DNA of 64,000 nt, from NCBI GenBank assembly GCA_013076295.1, contig RQOL01000759.1:62001-126000 (forward strand), given 5' to 3'. Made by a program: the position numbers and the translations under genes. This document shows, piece after piece, positions 34,011 through 44,789 of the stretch; the stretch's first letter is position 1, and the number at the start of each line of letters is the position of its first letter. The notes beneath the pieces are model-generated. The model searched no databases, had not been told where the DNA came from, and was given only the letters and a program-made list of their open reading frames with translations. The stretch comes from Sanderia malayensis. Its lineage: Eukaryota; Cnidaria; Scyphozoa; Semaeostomeae; Pelagiidae.

Positions 34011-34139
34011 ATGTAAGAGGTGGTAGATGACTGTTTGAAGGTTTGACTTTAACATTTCGTCTACGAGCAATTGTTCACCGGCTAATCACTTCAACGTGTA
34101 GTAACGTTGAAATAACATGTACATCCTTGACAATTAACT

Positions 34140-34330
34140 CAGCTTCGTTGGATGTGTGGTTAGCATTGGTGCTTGCCACGCAAGAGGTAGTGAGTTCGAA
34201 TCCTCTGCGGTTCCAAATGGTTGGATAAAGTGGAGGAATTAAAAGGAGAATGGTACCTTGGGGATCTACAAGAGAAAGTAGATCCCTGGGATAGGCAATT
34301 GACCACACATTCCACTTGGATGATGAATGA
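34140..34330 (+). repeat. tRNA-derived SINE candidate
   Basis: TGGTTAGCATTGG fits the RNA polymerase III A box and AGTTCGAATCC the B box; between them lies TGCCACGCAAGAGG, very close to the anticodon arm of glycine tRNA (GCC). The acceptor stem does not pair well, so this is not an intact tRNA gene. The downstream body contains a small inverted repeat (GGATCTAC/GTAGATCC). The 3' end is not defined. Confidence 0.5.
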
Positions 34331-34849
34331 AGGGTAGGATGCTATTGGGTAGAGGGAAAAATATTCATTGGTATGTGATATGTGTGATGTGTGTATACAA
34401 CGATAGTAGAGCTTACTCGAGGGGGGGATTATTCAAGGATTTACGATACTTGTTGCTAAATCAGATACCTATTTAAGTGCATCAATACAAATAGAAATGT
34501 TTCAATTATAATGAGGTAACTATACTTTGGTACGCCTGTCCTTTTTGCGCTGTTATGCAAATGTAGGGCTGTTGTAGCAGTAGGATGACCATACATACCC
34601 TTTTCATAAAATTGACACGTATCGTCATAGTAACTCAAAAGGGTACACAGCCTTTGATAAGCTGAAATCTGTGCAAACATTTGATAAAGGATATGAAGTG
34701 GTTATTGATGAAATATTGTTTTCAAAAACGATTGCCTATGCCAATGATGTTTGGGATATTTTTGGATTTCATATGTGATTTGAACAATTTTATATACCAA
34801 AAGAGAAGTTTATGCCATGGTTGCGTGGGACCCATTGTACAAGGGATTG
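34331..34849. other. Spacer without recognised features
   Basis: AT-rich; nothing supported beyond short ORFs. Confidence 0.35.
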
Positions 34850-35160
34850 AAAGGGGCACAAGCATAAGGGAATGCAGCACACGAAGTGCACTCTATCAGT
34901 CAATGTTTCTTGATAATAGATAGACAGGCGAGCGCAGCGATCTAACCCATTGTACGTCGGGTTGAAAGGGGCATGAGCGGCATCGAATGCAACTCACGAA
35001 GTGCATCAACCAAAGGCGAGTGCAGCAAGCTAACCTATTGTATGTGGGGTTGAAAGGGGCATGAACGTAAGCAAATGCAGCGCTCGATGTGCGCGCTATC
35101 AGTCAATAGAAATAGAAAGATAATAGAAAGACAAGCAGATAGACAGACTCTAACAACAGC
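34850..35160 (-). repeat. S-related hairpin repeats, inverted, three tandem units
   Basis: Three units of about 115 bp with gaaaggggcatgagcg..aatgcag..cacgaagtgc..caggcgagcgcagc; reverse complements of the units at 18,960-19,130 (including the linker tctatctattatcaagaaacattgactga). They again lie directly next to an R repeat (35,160 onward), but in the opposite orientation relative to it. Confidence 0.7.
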
Positions 35161-35955
35161 TTGGCTCGCTCCGCTCACCTGATAACCCCTTATCCTAATT
35201 TGTTTATTAAAACTTTGGGCTCGTTTACATTAGGCCTAAGCGTCACAAGCATCCCAAAGCAACAATGGCGTTTGCCTACTACAAAAACTACAACTATCTC
35301 ACTCAAAAAGACAAAACAAGTCTATTACCTGTGTTCTCAATTGTTTCCTGTAATTTTCCAGAAGTCTCTCAAACAAGTAGCAAGTTTTTAAATAGAAATT
35401 CAGGTCGTAAAACACTTTGAAAGGCGCCCAGTTATCCTTTGTGTGCAAAACAAAAACATGTGTCTTCTCCAAAAGTACCTGCTGTTGAAATGGGCCAATT
35501 TGCATGATAACGAAATGGGCAAATTTGCATGATAACAAAATATGTGTGACTGTTCACGTGAAGTAGCAAAAGAGCCAATCAAATTACAGCAAAAGGCGAA
35601 ACAGGTCACATGAACACCGAATACCTTGTTCGAAAATGGATTTCGCGAGGCGAATTTGGAAGTTTAGCCAGCGTAATCCGTCATTTTTTCGTGATACACA
35701 AATAGCGGAATAATTAGCGAAATAATTCAAAAACTCGGAGGAAATTGAAAAAAACCCATTACCCTGGTTAAATTATGAAACTAAACATTCAGTATGAATT
35801 TCATTGCCATATACCAACATACAAAAAGCCTTTCTGATTACGTGGTTTGCCGTTTTGGCCCATTGTTTAGGGGCGCTCGACCTATTGTTTCTATTGTTTC
35901 TATATTAATCTATTGTTTTTGGCAAGGAAAGTGCGTCATCACACAGAGTATATAT
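35160..35955 (+). repeat. R repeat copy 5 (long form)
   Basis: Begins ggctcgctccgctcacctgataacccctta as copy 4 does and ends near agtatatatatttg. More diverged than copies 3 and 4: it contains a small local duplication (gggccaatttgcatgataac then gggcaaatttgcatgataac at 35,490-35,537) that duplicates the ATTTGCAT octamer. Confidence 0.75.
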
Positions 35956-36298
35956 ATTTGCGTGGCATTACGGTTCGAGCCCCAAATGTTGGCGCATGCT
36001 AACTAAGCTGTGTCCCCACAATTGATGCAATCATGCTCAAGTAAGTGCACAAGCATCAAAATCTCCAGAAATTTCCATTAAGGCTTTTTCTAAGCATTAG
36101 GAAAATTAGCAAAACTTTGTATAAACTTAGAACTACAGACTTTGGTAACTGCGGGTAATTGTGAAGGCTCTTGGGAATTTCGCTTAAATTAGTTTTACTA
36201 ACAGTGACAGTAACAGTAATTGTACGGATTCAAATTAGATTGACTTAACTGTACAACCTGTGTACCAGCATATAAAGGCTTTTGTTTTCGATTTATAG

Positions 36299-38840
36299 AT
36301 CTGCATGAAAATTGCAACAGACAGCCTTGTGGCTTTGCACTTCCTTCACAGTGTAAATATCGTACATTCCGATATCAAGTCTGCAAACTTTTTCTTGCGA
36401 CGGGATAGATCTGAGGAATATAGAGTAAAGTTAGGAGACTTTGGAGAATCTGTACAGACTTGCGTCACAAGAGCGCAAACCACTGTGTTATTTCAAAGTA
36501 GCGACAACGTCAAAACAGATCAACAGTGCTGGAATGCTACCGTTTACTGCTCCAGAACTGTTTACATGCAGGACAAGACCAACAAAACAGAGTGATATAT
36601 ACAGGTATTTATGCTTTGTTCGTGTATTATGCATGGGAAATACAAAATTTTACCTAGAGTTGCAGTTTCGTGTGGGTGACACTTTGGTTTACATTATTGT
36701 TGTAGTTATAGTACAATATAGTAGGATCATTTTGTCTGAAACGTGATTTTTCTTGTCTGTAGCTTCTCCATTTATCTATGGAGATACTCATACCAACATG
36801 GATAGACCCTTGGGCAGACGATTGCCGCTTTGCTGATATGATACCAACAATGTTGGAGAAGAAGCTACAGCCTTCCGTACCAGACGCAACAGATTCACCT
36901 TTTCGGGAGAACGTGCCATTGCTAGAAAAGCTAATTCAAATGGGTTGGCATGGCGAACCCTCCAATCGCCCATCAGCAGAAGAATTGTTGCGGATAATCA
37001 ATGACCAGGCTTCCGCCAACCAGGAAGTACAAAACTGGCTTCATAAATGGCAGAATGCAGAAGGTGTCACTATCGAGATAACGTCTCTGCGGAAGCACCA
37101 AGGAACGGTTGCAGAAATCGCAGGTGAACTCAGCACGCATCTTTGGCTGCAAAACCGACATCAAGTTCCAGAAAATCTTAGAGCAGACATTGAAAAATCT
37201 AGAAGAAAATATGATGGTACGAATGCTGGCCAGTTTATAAGTTGTGTGGTTGCTGATTATTGCCTTGACTGGAAACCAAGCATACGTAGTGGGGAGATGT
37301 TGAAAGCTGACATTGAACATCTATTTCTAAGTGTTCCTCAGAAAGTGAATTCTTTGCGAGACATTAGCAATTTCGCCGATGCAGACGAAGCATTATACAT
37401 CCTAAGAGCTTCTGGTGTCATAAAACGGCACTACTACCTTGACGAGGAGTTGCAAGAAGCACAAGTGATTGCAAGTATAGACGATTTGAAAAGCCATCTA
37501 CATGCAGGAATTTCCAGGATGGGAAGAAAAAGGCTTCTGTGGTGATCTGCACAAGCCAGAGCATATCATTTTTCATTCATACTGGTCGTGAAGAGAATGA
37601 CATGTACCTTGCATTGCTTGACAGTCACTATATTCCGGATACCCTCAGAGGCTGCAATGCCTGCATCATTGTACTGCTACGTTACTTAGAGATGCAAGAA
37701 AAGACTGTGATCATGAAGTTAGTGGACTGGATGGTAAAACGTGTTAATAACTGTGTTGGTTTCCATAGTCTCTTTGAATTGGTTCCCAAAGATGAAGACG
37801 TTCAACAGAGCATCATAAACGACAGTGAGAACAAGCATGCAGAATGGGATGAAGACATCTCCTACATGACGGAAGGTTTACAAATCCCAGAAGAGGGATG
37901 GGCAGAAGACCTCTCGTACATGGCCTATGAACTAGCTGAAGCTGTTCCATCTGCACATGACAGCAAAGTGATGCCTTTCCATTCACTAGAAGACGACAAT
38001 TGTACTCCAACCTGTACAAACGGGCTTGTATGGCATGGAATATTAACAAAATTTGGTCTAACAACATTTAAACCATTTCAACTACAAGCATTATGGGCCA
38101 TAGATCATGGACGAGATGCGATTGTGGTTCAACGAACAGGTTCAGGAAAAAGCCTTTGCTTTCAAGTAGCTGCTCTAGCATATGACAAAAAATTGCCATT
38201 GTAATTTGTCCAACAATCGCACTCATAGAAAATCAGGTAAGATCTGTTTCCATTTAAAATTTGTTACATATCTAAAACACTTGACTTCTTTCGAGTTGCA
38301 TTGACTCTCTGCAACATGGCTATTAATTTACAAAAAGTAAATATTGTGTATTATATCATTGAAGGTTGTCAAAAGGAACCACATTGATGCAATAGCGCTC
38401 AGGAATTGGGCAGGAGATGAAGAGCCGCAGAACAACGCAAGGGTGCTGGGAGATAGACACGGCGACAGACCTTTGCTTGCTTATATGACACAAGAGCACT
38501 TTAACAAGGTCTGCCAAGACTTGCACGGGATGCTGCATTACATCAAAATGTTGGGGTTTGACGAAGAGCTTGGCAGCGCAGGGCGTACAGATGACCATTC
38601 GTCAGGTGGATTACTATTGTTCAATGAAAGTAAAGACGATCAGCGATTAGGTTACTGTGTCAAAGGTTGTGGGGAACCAGACACAGAGCGAATAAAGAGT
38701 GACTATGCAGAGTGCTGGCAATGGATCTATTGTATTTACACTGGTGATTGTCTCAGTGAAGCCTTGTTGCAATATCATTCTGAAGGCAGTTATAAAGCTG
38801 ACCGACTTTTCTTATTCACGAAAACACTATTACTTTAAAT
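36299..38840 (+). pseudogene. Broken gene: protein kinase fused to RecQ-like helicase
   Basis: The first exon starts after TTTATAG at 36,298 and encodes the kinase catalytic loop IVHSDIKSANFFL and LGDFGES (DFG). After a frameshift at about 36,460-36,520 it gives the APE segment PFTAPELF and SDIY, ending at donor 36,604. A 158-bp intron leads to 36,763: kinase C-lobe (GWHGEPSNRPSAEELLRII), an unknown middle region, a frameshift near 37,540, then FGLTTFKPFQLQALWAI and the Walker A QRTGSGKSLCFQ of a RecQ/DEAD helicase. The next frameshift (38,195) precedes CPTIALIENQ, donor 38,236 and acceptor 38,364, with RPLLAYMTQEHF and YCIYTGDCLSEA beyond. Several frameshifts, no helicase end. Confidence 0.7.
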
Positions 38841-39225
38841 CTAAGCAGGTGTTTACTCTTGTGTGCATAATAAACGTACCCCCCGCTTATTAATTGTTTA
38901 AAAATTTTCCCACCCCCCCCCCCCCCGGAGCTAATTATGACCCCCCGTTTATTGTTTTTTGGCAATTCAAATTTAGAATTTTTGGTTTTGCACTGCTGTT
39001 TACAAAATTGTTGGAATTTGTTTCAAGTTGTGAAACTGTAGCAAGAAAATTGGTCGACAAAACTTTTTCCCCAAAAAGGGACTGGTAACTAGATAGAAAA
39101 AATAGCGCGAAAATCGATTCCCCTGTGTTTGATGACGCCATTTTGCGGAAAACAATTAGGCTGTGTGATAAAACCAATGAATACAAAAAATACAGCGGTG
39201 AACAGTTGAAAAAGTAGCAGTAAAA
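38841..39225. other. Spacer with poly(C) run
   Basis: Contains a run of about 16 C at 38,910-38,926 and repeats of ccccccgttta / ccccccgcttatta. No gene. Confidence 0.4.
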
Positions 39226-41153
39226 ATGGCTGATGATGCAGAGAGGGTGTTTATTCATGGAGAAAAAAAGAAATATTCAATGGAAGAGAAAATGGAACTG
39301 GGGAAGCTATGCATGAAATACAAAGAAGAGTATGACAAGCAAGTGGATGATGCACAACGTGCATTTAGTGAAAAGAGAAAACGATTTACAAAAGCATTGC
39401 CGCGAGAGGGGTGTCTGGCTCGAGCTGTCAGAGAGTTTTAACCAGATTTAAAAGATCTAAAAAATAACGATTCAACAGAGCTATTAAGGTAGCTGAACGC
39501 ACTTATAAGATGTCTGTTAATGCCAGCACTTCAACAGGACCAATGATGCTCCCACCGGGTATAAAACACTTTCGCGCTCTTGGGGCTGGACGCAAGCACA
39601 CATTGCCAGAAGTGCGCGAAGCCATGTATGAATGGTTTATTGACATCAGGGGTTCACTGAAAGGTCGTTTGCCAAAAGACATGTTTAAGGCACAATGTCA
39701 AGTTTTTTACGACCAATGGCTGGCTCAGCAAGACGAAGATGTTCCTGAAGGTAAAAAGATTGTGTTCTCGAACAACTGGATAAAGTGGTGGATGAAGGAA
39801 TATGGAGTGAGCTTGAGAAAGCCAAACAAACGATTTCAGATCAAGCAAGAGGATATAATCGAGCGAATTAAGGAATACATCTTGAATGTGTGGATGGTGA
39901 GAAAGTACTTCATCGATACATATGGAGTTGATCCACCGGTTATCAATGGTGATCAAATGCCTCTGCATCGAAATGAAAGTTCTGGACAGAAAACAATGAG
40001 TTTTACCGGACAACATGTTTTTGTAAAGGAAAATTACATGCTCTCTCGGGAAAGAATCACTGCGTATACACAAGTATGCAGTGATACAAGTCTAAAGTTC
40101 AAGCCAGAGTTTGTTTTTAAAGGGAAGGGCGCACGCACACATTTGAACCCACCTGATGGTGTTAAGATCCATTGGTCTCCAAAGGGGTCGTACCGACTAG
40201 AACAAATGCTGGAAACAATTGCAAACCTGCCAAATTGCCACAATATTTTCACAGCAAAGAACTATGCCGTTTATGTGTCGGATGATTATAGTGTCCACTT
40301 GATGCCCGAAGTCAAAGCAGCTTTGTTGAAACGAGGCTACATTTATGTTGGCATTGGTGGAGGCATCACAGGAGATATTCAAATAAATGACACAGATGTC
40401 CATGCCCCATTGAAAGCAAAATATCGCCAACTAGAAATGGAGCTCATGCTAAGACAACTTCAGTCTGATCCAAAGAAAATTCCTTCGCCTTCACGAGACG
40501 AAATGATGTCAATGTTAAATGAAAGCTTTTCAGCATTGGATATCGATTTTTGCACCCGATTCAAGTCTCTTTGGGTCACAAATGCTTTGGATGGCAGTGA
40601 AGACCATATGGTTTCGGACAAATTGTTTCGTTTGGTTGGAGAGGATCTTGTCAAATATAGGAATCAACTGCTCAAGAAGCCATCTGGCTTGAAGGAAATG
40701 ATAGCAAACATTATACCGCCAAAGGGTATCAAAAGAAAGGCTGCCACAGCCAGTGAAATTCCAGTAGATGAAGGAATAGAGCTGCATGACTGTGAAGGTG
40801 AAGAAGAACCGATGAGCGTGTGAGAGATTGAAGAGCTGGAAGAAGAGGATGTGCCACAAGCTGCAGAAGAGGCTCATGCAGTAATACCGCCGGGTAATGA
40901 CTTTCAAGTGAGAGAGCTTTCTAGTCTGTCGGAAACGTGTAAAGCATGTTACCCACATCTTGAAGGCGATGCAGCATTTTTAGATGATTTTGAAGTGTTT
41001 TTCAACAAACACAACAGCAAAACGTCAACACCATTTCTTCCATTTATGCATCAGTTTCAGAAGACATATAAAAGTGCGCGGAGAAGTGTTAAAAAGCGGA
41101 TGAGAAAAAGGCAAGCTGAAGAAAATTGTTTATCTGAAAGTAAAAATGACTGA
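39226..41153 (+). pseudogene. DDE transposase of a pogo/DDE_1-like family, nearly intact
   Basis: Main frame 39,510-40,823 (437 aa): LGAGRKHTLPEVREAMYEWF, a helix-turn-helix region (FSNNWIKWWMKEYGVSLRKP), then catalytic PVINGDQMPLHRNE (first Asp), VYVSDDYSVH (second Asp) and INDTDVHAPLKAKY (third acidic residue), the spacing of DDE_1 transposases. The start of the gene lies at 39,226-39,441 in another frame. The stop at 40,821-40,823 is an in-frame TGA, and the same frame continues to 41,153 with an acidic and then lysine/arginine-rich tail. No terminal repeats were found. Family familiar from cnidarians as uncharacterised multicopy proteins. Confidence 0.75.
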
Positions 41154-41308
41154 TTTGCATTTGATGTACTTAAATTATGTGAATGATGAGCATGTACATA
41201 ATTAATTTTCCTTTTCTATATTAGTAGCACTTCTAGATTTTCAACATCAAGAAAGATCATTTATTAGTACTGTGCATCCCCCCTCTGTTGCTTTTTGGAG
41301 ATTCCATC

Positions 41309-41403
41309 CCCCGTTTGACAGTGAGATGGAATCTCACTGTCAAACGGGGTAGATTCCATCTACCCAGTGAACTTGTGTAGATTCCATCTACACAAGTTCA
41401 CTG
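41309..41403. repeat. Two tandem perfect hairpins with complementary loops
   Basis: Hairpin 1: stems 41,309-41,326 and 41,332-41,349 (18 bp, perfect), loop TGGAA. Hairpin 2: stems 41,365-41,381 and 41,387-41,403 (17 bp, perfect), loop TTCCA. The loops are reverse complements of each other, and GATTCCATC or its inverse recurs four times across 41,300-41,390. Non-coding. Confidence 0.9.
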
Positions 41404-41413
41404 TTTATTTCAG

Positions 41414-42237
41414 AGATATCGACAAAACCAGAACAGTGCCGTGTGCGTTGTGAAAGCAAAGCAAGCAAGACCTTCAACATCAAGGAACCTTTTATGGTGT
41501 TGCTTGCTGCAGTGCAGGAGTTGCAAAATGCACTACAGCAGAAGAGAAAAAATGACAAGGAGCAAGATGGCGTATCGGAAACGAAATTGGTCGCCAGGCT
41601 GCGAGGAGCAAAGCAGGATCGGTTGGCAACAGAAAGTATACAAGCAGCAATCGAGCAGTCTGAGACTTTTGTGACAGGAAAAGAAATTGCCGGAAAAGAT
41701 TGCAGCAAGGCAGCATGGGGGTGTTTGCTGAGACAAGCAGTACAAATGTGATTTCAGAAAATAGATTTGCACACATTCTATTTGCAAGAAACATGTTTCC
41801 CAAAAACATATCAGCTGTATTCTGTAGCAAGCAAGGGGAGCGGCTTTCATCAAAATCCTTCAGCTGTGCTAGTCGACATCACGTTACAGTCTCCTTCAGC
41901 ACAGAGGCCACAAATACAGGGCAAAGACAACAGGGGAGTCCATTGCATGCCGTTTATAAAGAAGTTGCTACCCGATAGAGCGAAATGGCAAATCATTTGT
42001 ATGAAAGAACATTACGAGATGCAATGTCTTCTTTCATTGTTCGGATTTGAAGAAAGAAAGATTTGCTGCGAAGTCACCTGCTTACTCAATTCCAAGGGAA
42101 TCAGTTCCGAATGGGACCATTCTTTAACATGCTCACCAATGCTCCAACAAACCAAAATACACAGTTTGATCCTTTTTCACCTTCGCCATCATCTTCTGAT
42201 GCTTCTTAGACAATCAAAGAAAGACATGTATTTTTAA
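41414..42237 (+). pseudogene. Harbinger 3 accessory protein candidate
   Basis: An exon-like stretch begins after TTTATTTCAG (41,413). The frame from 41,443 (KEPFMVLLAAVQELQNALQQKRK) is helical and charged; a TGA at 41,749-41,751 interrupts the frame, which continues to 42,237 (QNPSAVLVDITLQSPSAQRPQ). I do not recognise a Myb or MADF domain. Assigned only from its position opposite a Harbinger transposase tail. Confidence 0.35.
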
Positions 42238-42353
42238 CTAAAAAAAGTCTGTTTTTGTTTAGTTTAAAAAAGAGTCGAGTATTTAACTGTTGTTTGTCTT
42301 TATTGCTGTTTTCTGTTGTCATAATTCATTAGACATCGAATCTCGCACAACGC

Positions 42354-42730
42354 TACTGCCACGGAACACGTCCCTGGTTATGAAAATATGCATTGAATTC
42401 CTCTCTGATTGCTTTCACCTCATGAGTAGCGTTGCTAGCTTTATTGAAGGACAAAGAATACCATGATTCAGTTGGCGCATCATTTCTCCAAGATCCCTCT
42501 TTCATTTCGCCTGTTGTCACGTCTTCATTGTCAACTATACCCTTGGGAATATAAACCTTTCCGAAAGTAGAATTCTCTGTAGCCAGTTATGAAGCGTGAT
42601 AGCAGCAATTGTGATGGTGTTAACTTTTTTGTCTGGCGACTGCTTTTCAGAAGGGTTTTGCATCAGCTTTACAGTACACAATATCTGCACGGAAGGGTGC
42701 GCCCATGCAACATTTTGCATTTGCGTGAAA
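42354..42730 (-). pseudogene. Harbinger 3 transposase C-terminal fragment
   Basis: In two minus-strand frames: TITIAAITLHNWLQ, then a shift at about 42,550, then GSWRNDAPTESWYSL and IREEFNAYFHNQGRVPWQ with stop at 42,354. LHNWLQ and the YFxxxGxVPWQ end are the standard tail of PIF/Harbinger transposases (compare SEEGSLPWQ in element 2). Confidence 0.7.
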
Positions 42731-43471
42731 ATCCGAATTTGTATTTTGAAACTGTTACAACAGTTTATAGTTTCGGATGGAAAACATTGCTTGAATGTCT
42801 GCCCCTAGTACTTGATGTCATGAAATCATCATAAGGGCCACAGCCAATTATTTATTCTGTGAAATTTACACCAGGCATTGATTTGGCTCATCAGGTGAAC
42901 CAGTTATAGTATCACCAATAAAACTCGGGAATCAGGAATAAAACTTGTGTTTTTACAGGTTATTGGAATATAATAAATCTTTTGCAAGATGAAAAGAAAT
43001 AAACTAGATAGTCATTTGTCACATCAGGTGAACCAATTATAGTATTACCACTGGATCAGAATCATGATATTGTTACATTTTTAGGCTTTATCCCAGAACT
43101 GCATTATTTCTCAACAGTTCAAATAACTCCACTGGAGGGGTGGTGTGGTGTACAAAATTTCCAAACTTAAAGTGTGAAGAAAAAGTTAATCACTCATCAA
43201 GCGCAGAAAATGGCAAATAAAACATCTTATACCAAAAAAATAATTGACTTAATAGTAAGAATAGTGGAAAAACACTGGCCAAATTTTGAAAAAGCAAAAA
43301 ATCTTAGGAGTGTATATCCATATCAACAAAGTCATTTAGATTTTAAAGATTGTAATAATTAATTGTATAGTACACTTAGTGAGCATAAGTTACACACCAC
43401 CGGATAAAAAATGGCGTCTAAAAGTGGCCCGAGGCCTGAGCAAGAAAATTTACATAAAAATATATAAATAC
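42731..43471. other. Spacer with a short direct repeat
   Basis: A segment catcaggtgaaccagttata (about 42,888) recurs as catcaggtgaaccaattata (about 43,024), 136 bp apart. No gene supported. Confidence 0.4.
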
Positions 43472-44740
43472 CAAACGGGTTTCAATAGCGAATTTCTTTA
43501 GCAGAAATATACTCAGAATTTCATAAATTTTCAACTGAAAGCATAATTTAAACTATATCATATTATTTGGTAATAATATTTAAAGAAAACTGCGAAGGTG
43601 TCTCTTAACCCTCTCATGCCCAGCGTCCCAGTAGGTCCCAGTAGAAGCAAAAATCATGAAAAACCCAATTTGATTAAAACTGGCTGAAACTCGGTGAAAA
43701 GTACAATTTTGGGGCGCTAAATTCGAATATTGAATTTGTTTTTTGAAATTTTGATGTTTTGGGGGCAAAAAATGGAGTTTTTACGACTCTATTATTATTT
43801 AGAGGTCTGGGGCTGAGCTTTATTTTGTTACAGTTTTGGCGCGAAATTCAAAATAGTGATTACGATAATGAAAAACTTAACTGTTCAGACCGACATTGCA
43901 TTACAAAATCAGAAATATCTTATCATGAACTTCTGATTCATTTATCTGAAATACGATGAATATCGAAACCGAGAGTGATTTTTCTGATAGCGAAAGCATA
44001 AGTGATATTTCTTCATTGTCTGAGTTGTCAGCTGAAGAATATGACGAGCTCATGGCCTACGATGATAGCGAAGTTTATGACCCTCATGGTATTAAAAGCG
44101 ATGATGATCAACCTGGTTGCTGCCACTGGTCTACAGAGTCAGAAGCAGATTTTGAAGGTTCTATTGCTCCGTCAGAAAGAATACCTGAGTATGGGAGACC
44201 TGCAGTTATATTTGATGCTGGTACAAAACCACATGAGATTGTTAAGCAGAAGATTAAGCACCATAACAAAAAATCCGACATGGATATTCATATAATTTGT
44301 TTCAAATACTATAGTTTGATACAATTTTCAAGGGCTTCATACTTTCTGAAGTTAACCAAAAATTTTATTTTTTAAAACCTACTCTGATATTTGAAAAACA
44401 AAACATGTGCTTCCCTAATGGTAAACAAAGACTGAAACTGAAAATTATATAAGGTCAAGCCAGTTACATGAAAAATATTTACATTTTTCAAAATTTCAAA
44501 ATACTCTCTTTAAAATGAGAGAGTTTGTGTGGCTTTCAGTGAAAGAAATTATAGTTATTGGCGTTTTAATTACTCCACTTTGATAAATTTTTGTGAAAAT
44601 TTTTTAAGAGACACCTTCGCAGTTTTCTTTAAATAATATTACAAAACAATTTGATATAGTTTACATTATGTTTTCATTTGAAAATTTATGAAATTCTGAG
44701 TATATTTCTGCAAAAGAAATTCGCTAGTGAAACCCATTTG
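43472..44740. mobile_element. Palindromic element split by a TTAA-type insertion
   Basis: Arms 43,472-43,608 and 44,603-44,740 are inverted copies (about 135 bp, scattered mismatches). Both inner ends finish on TTAA, and GTGTCTC-TTAA-GAGACAC would be one continuous palindrome if the middle were absent. The inner left end reads TTAACCCTCTCATGCCCAGCG, like a piggyBac terminus; the inner right end has no matching CCC terminus. Either a ~1 kb piggyBac-like element, 3'-damaged, sits at the centre of a foldback MITE, or the whole is a single TIR element. Confidence 0.6.
43956..44375 (+). CDS. Acidic protein in the palindromic element (unknown; piggyBac N-terminus-like)
   Basis: 139 codons from an ATG. 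The N-terminal half is strongly acidic and serine-rich (SDFSDSESISDISSLSELS, EEYDELMAYDD), resembling in composition the N-terminal tails of piggyBac transposases. No DDD catalytic domain follows; the frame ends in AT-rich non-coding sequence. If piggyBac, only the tail remains. Confidence 0.35.
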   Translation: MNIETESDFSDSESISDISSLSELSAEEYDELMAYDDSEVYDPHGIKSDDDQPGCCHWSTESEADFEGSIAPSERIPEYGRPAVIFDAGTKPHEIVKQKIKHHNKKSDMDIHIICFKYYSLIQFSRASYFLKLTKNFIF

Positions 44741-44789
44741 AGTAGGAGAGGGAGTGGGGGTCCGAGGACACGCATGCGCATTAGAATGT

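Larger units (their letters stand above)
41410..42730. mobile_element. PIF/Harbinger element 3, fragment
   Basis: Plus-strand coding at 41,414-42,237 (probable accessory protein) converges on the minus-strand C-terminal end of a Harbinger transposase (42,354-42,730). Same arrangement as elements 1 and 2. The catalytic core of the transposase is missing. Confidence 0.55.

Noticed and set aside
34140..34215. Functional glycine tRNA gene
   Set aside because: The acceptor stem does not pair and no proper 3' end follows; a SINE is more likely.
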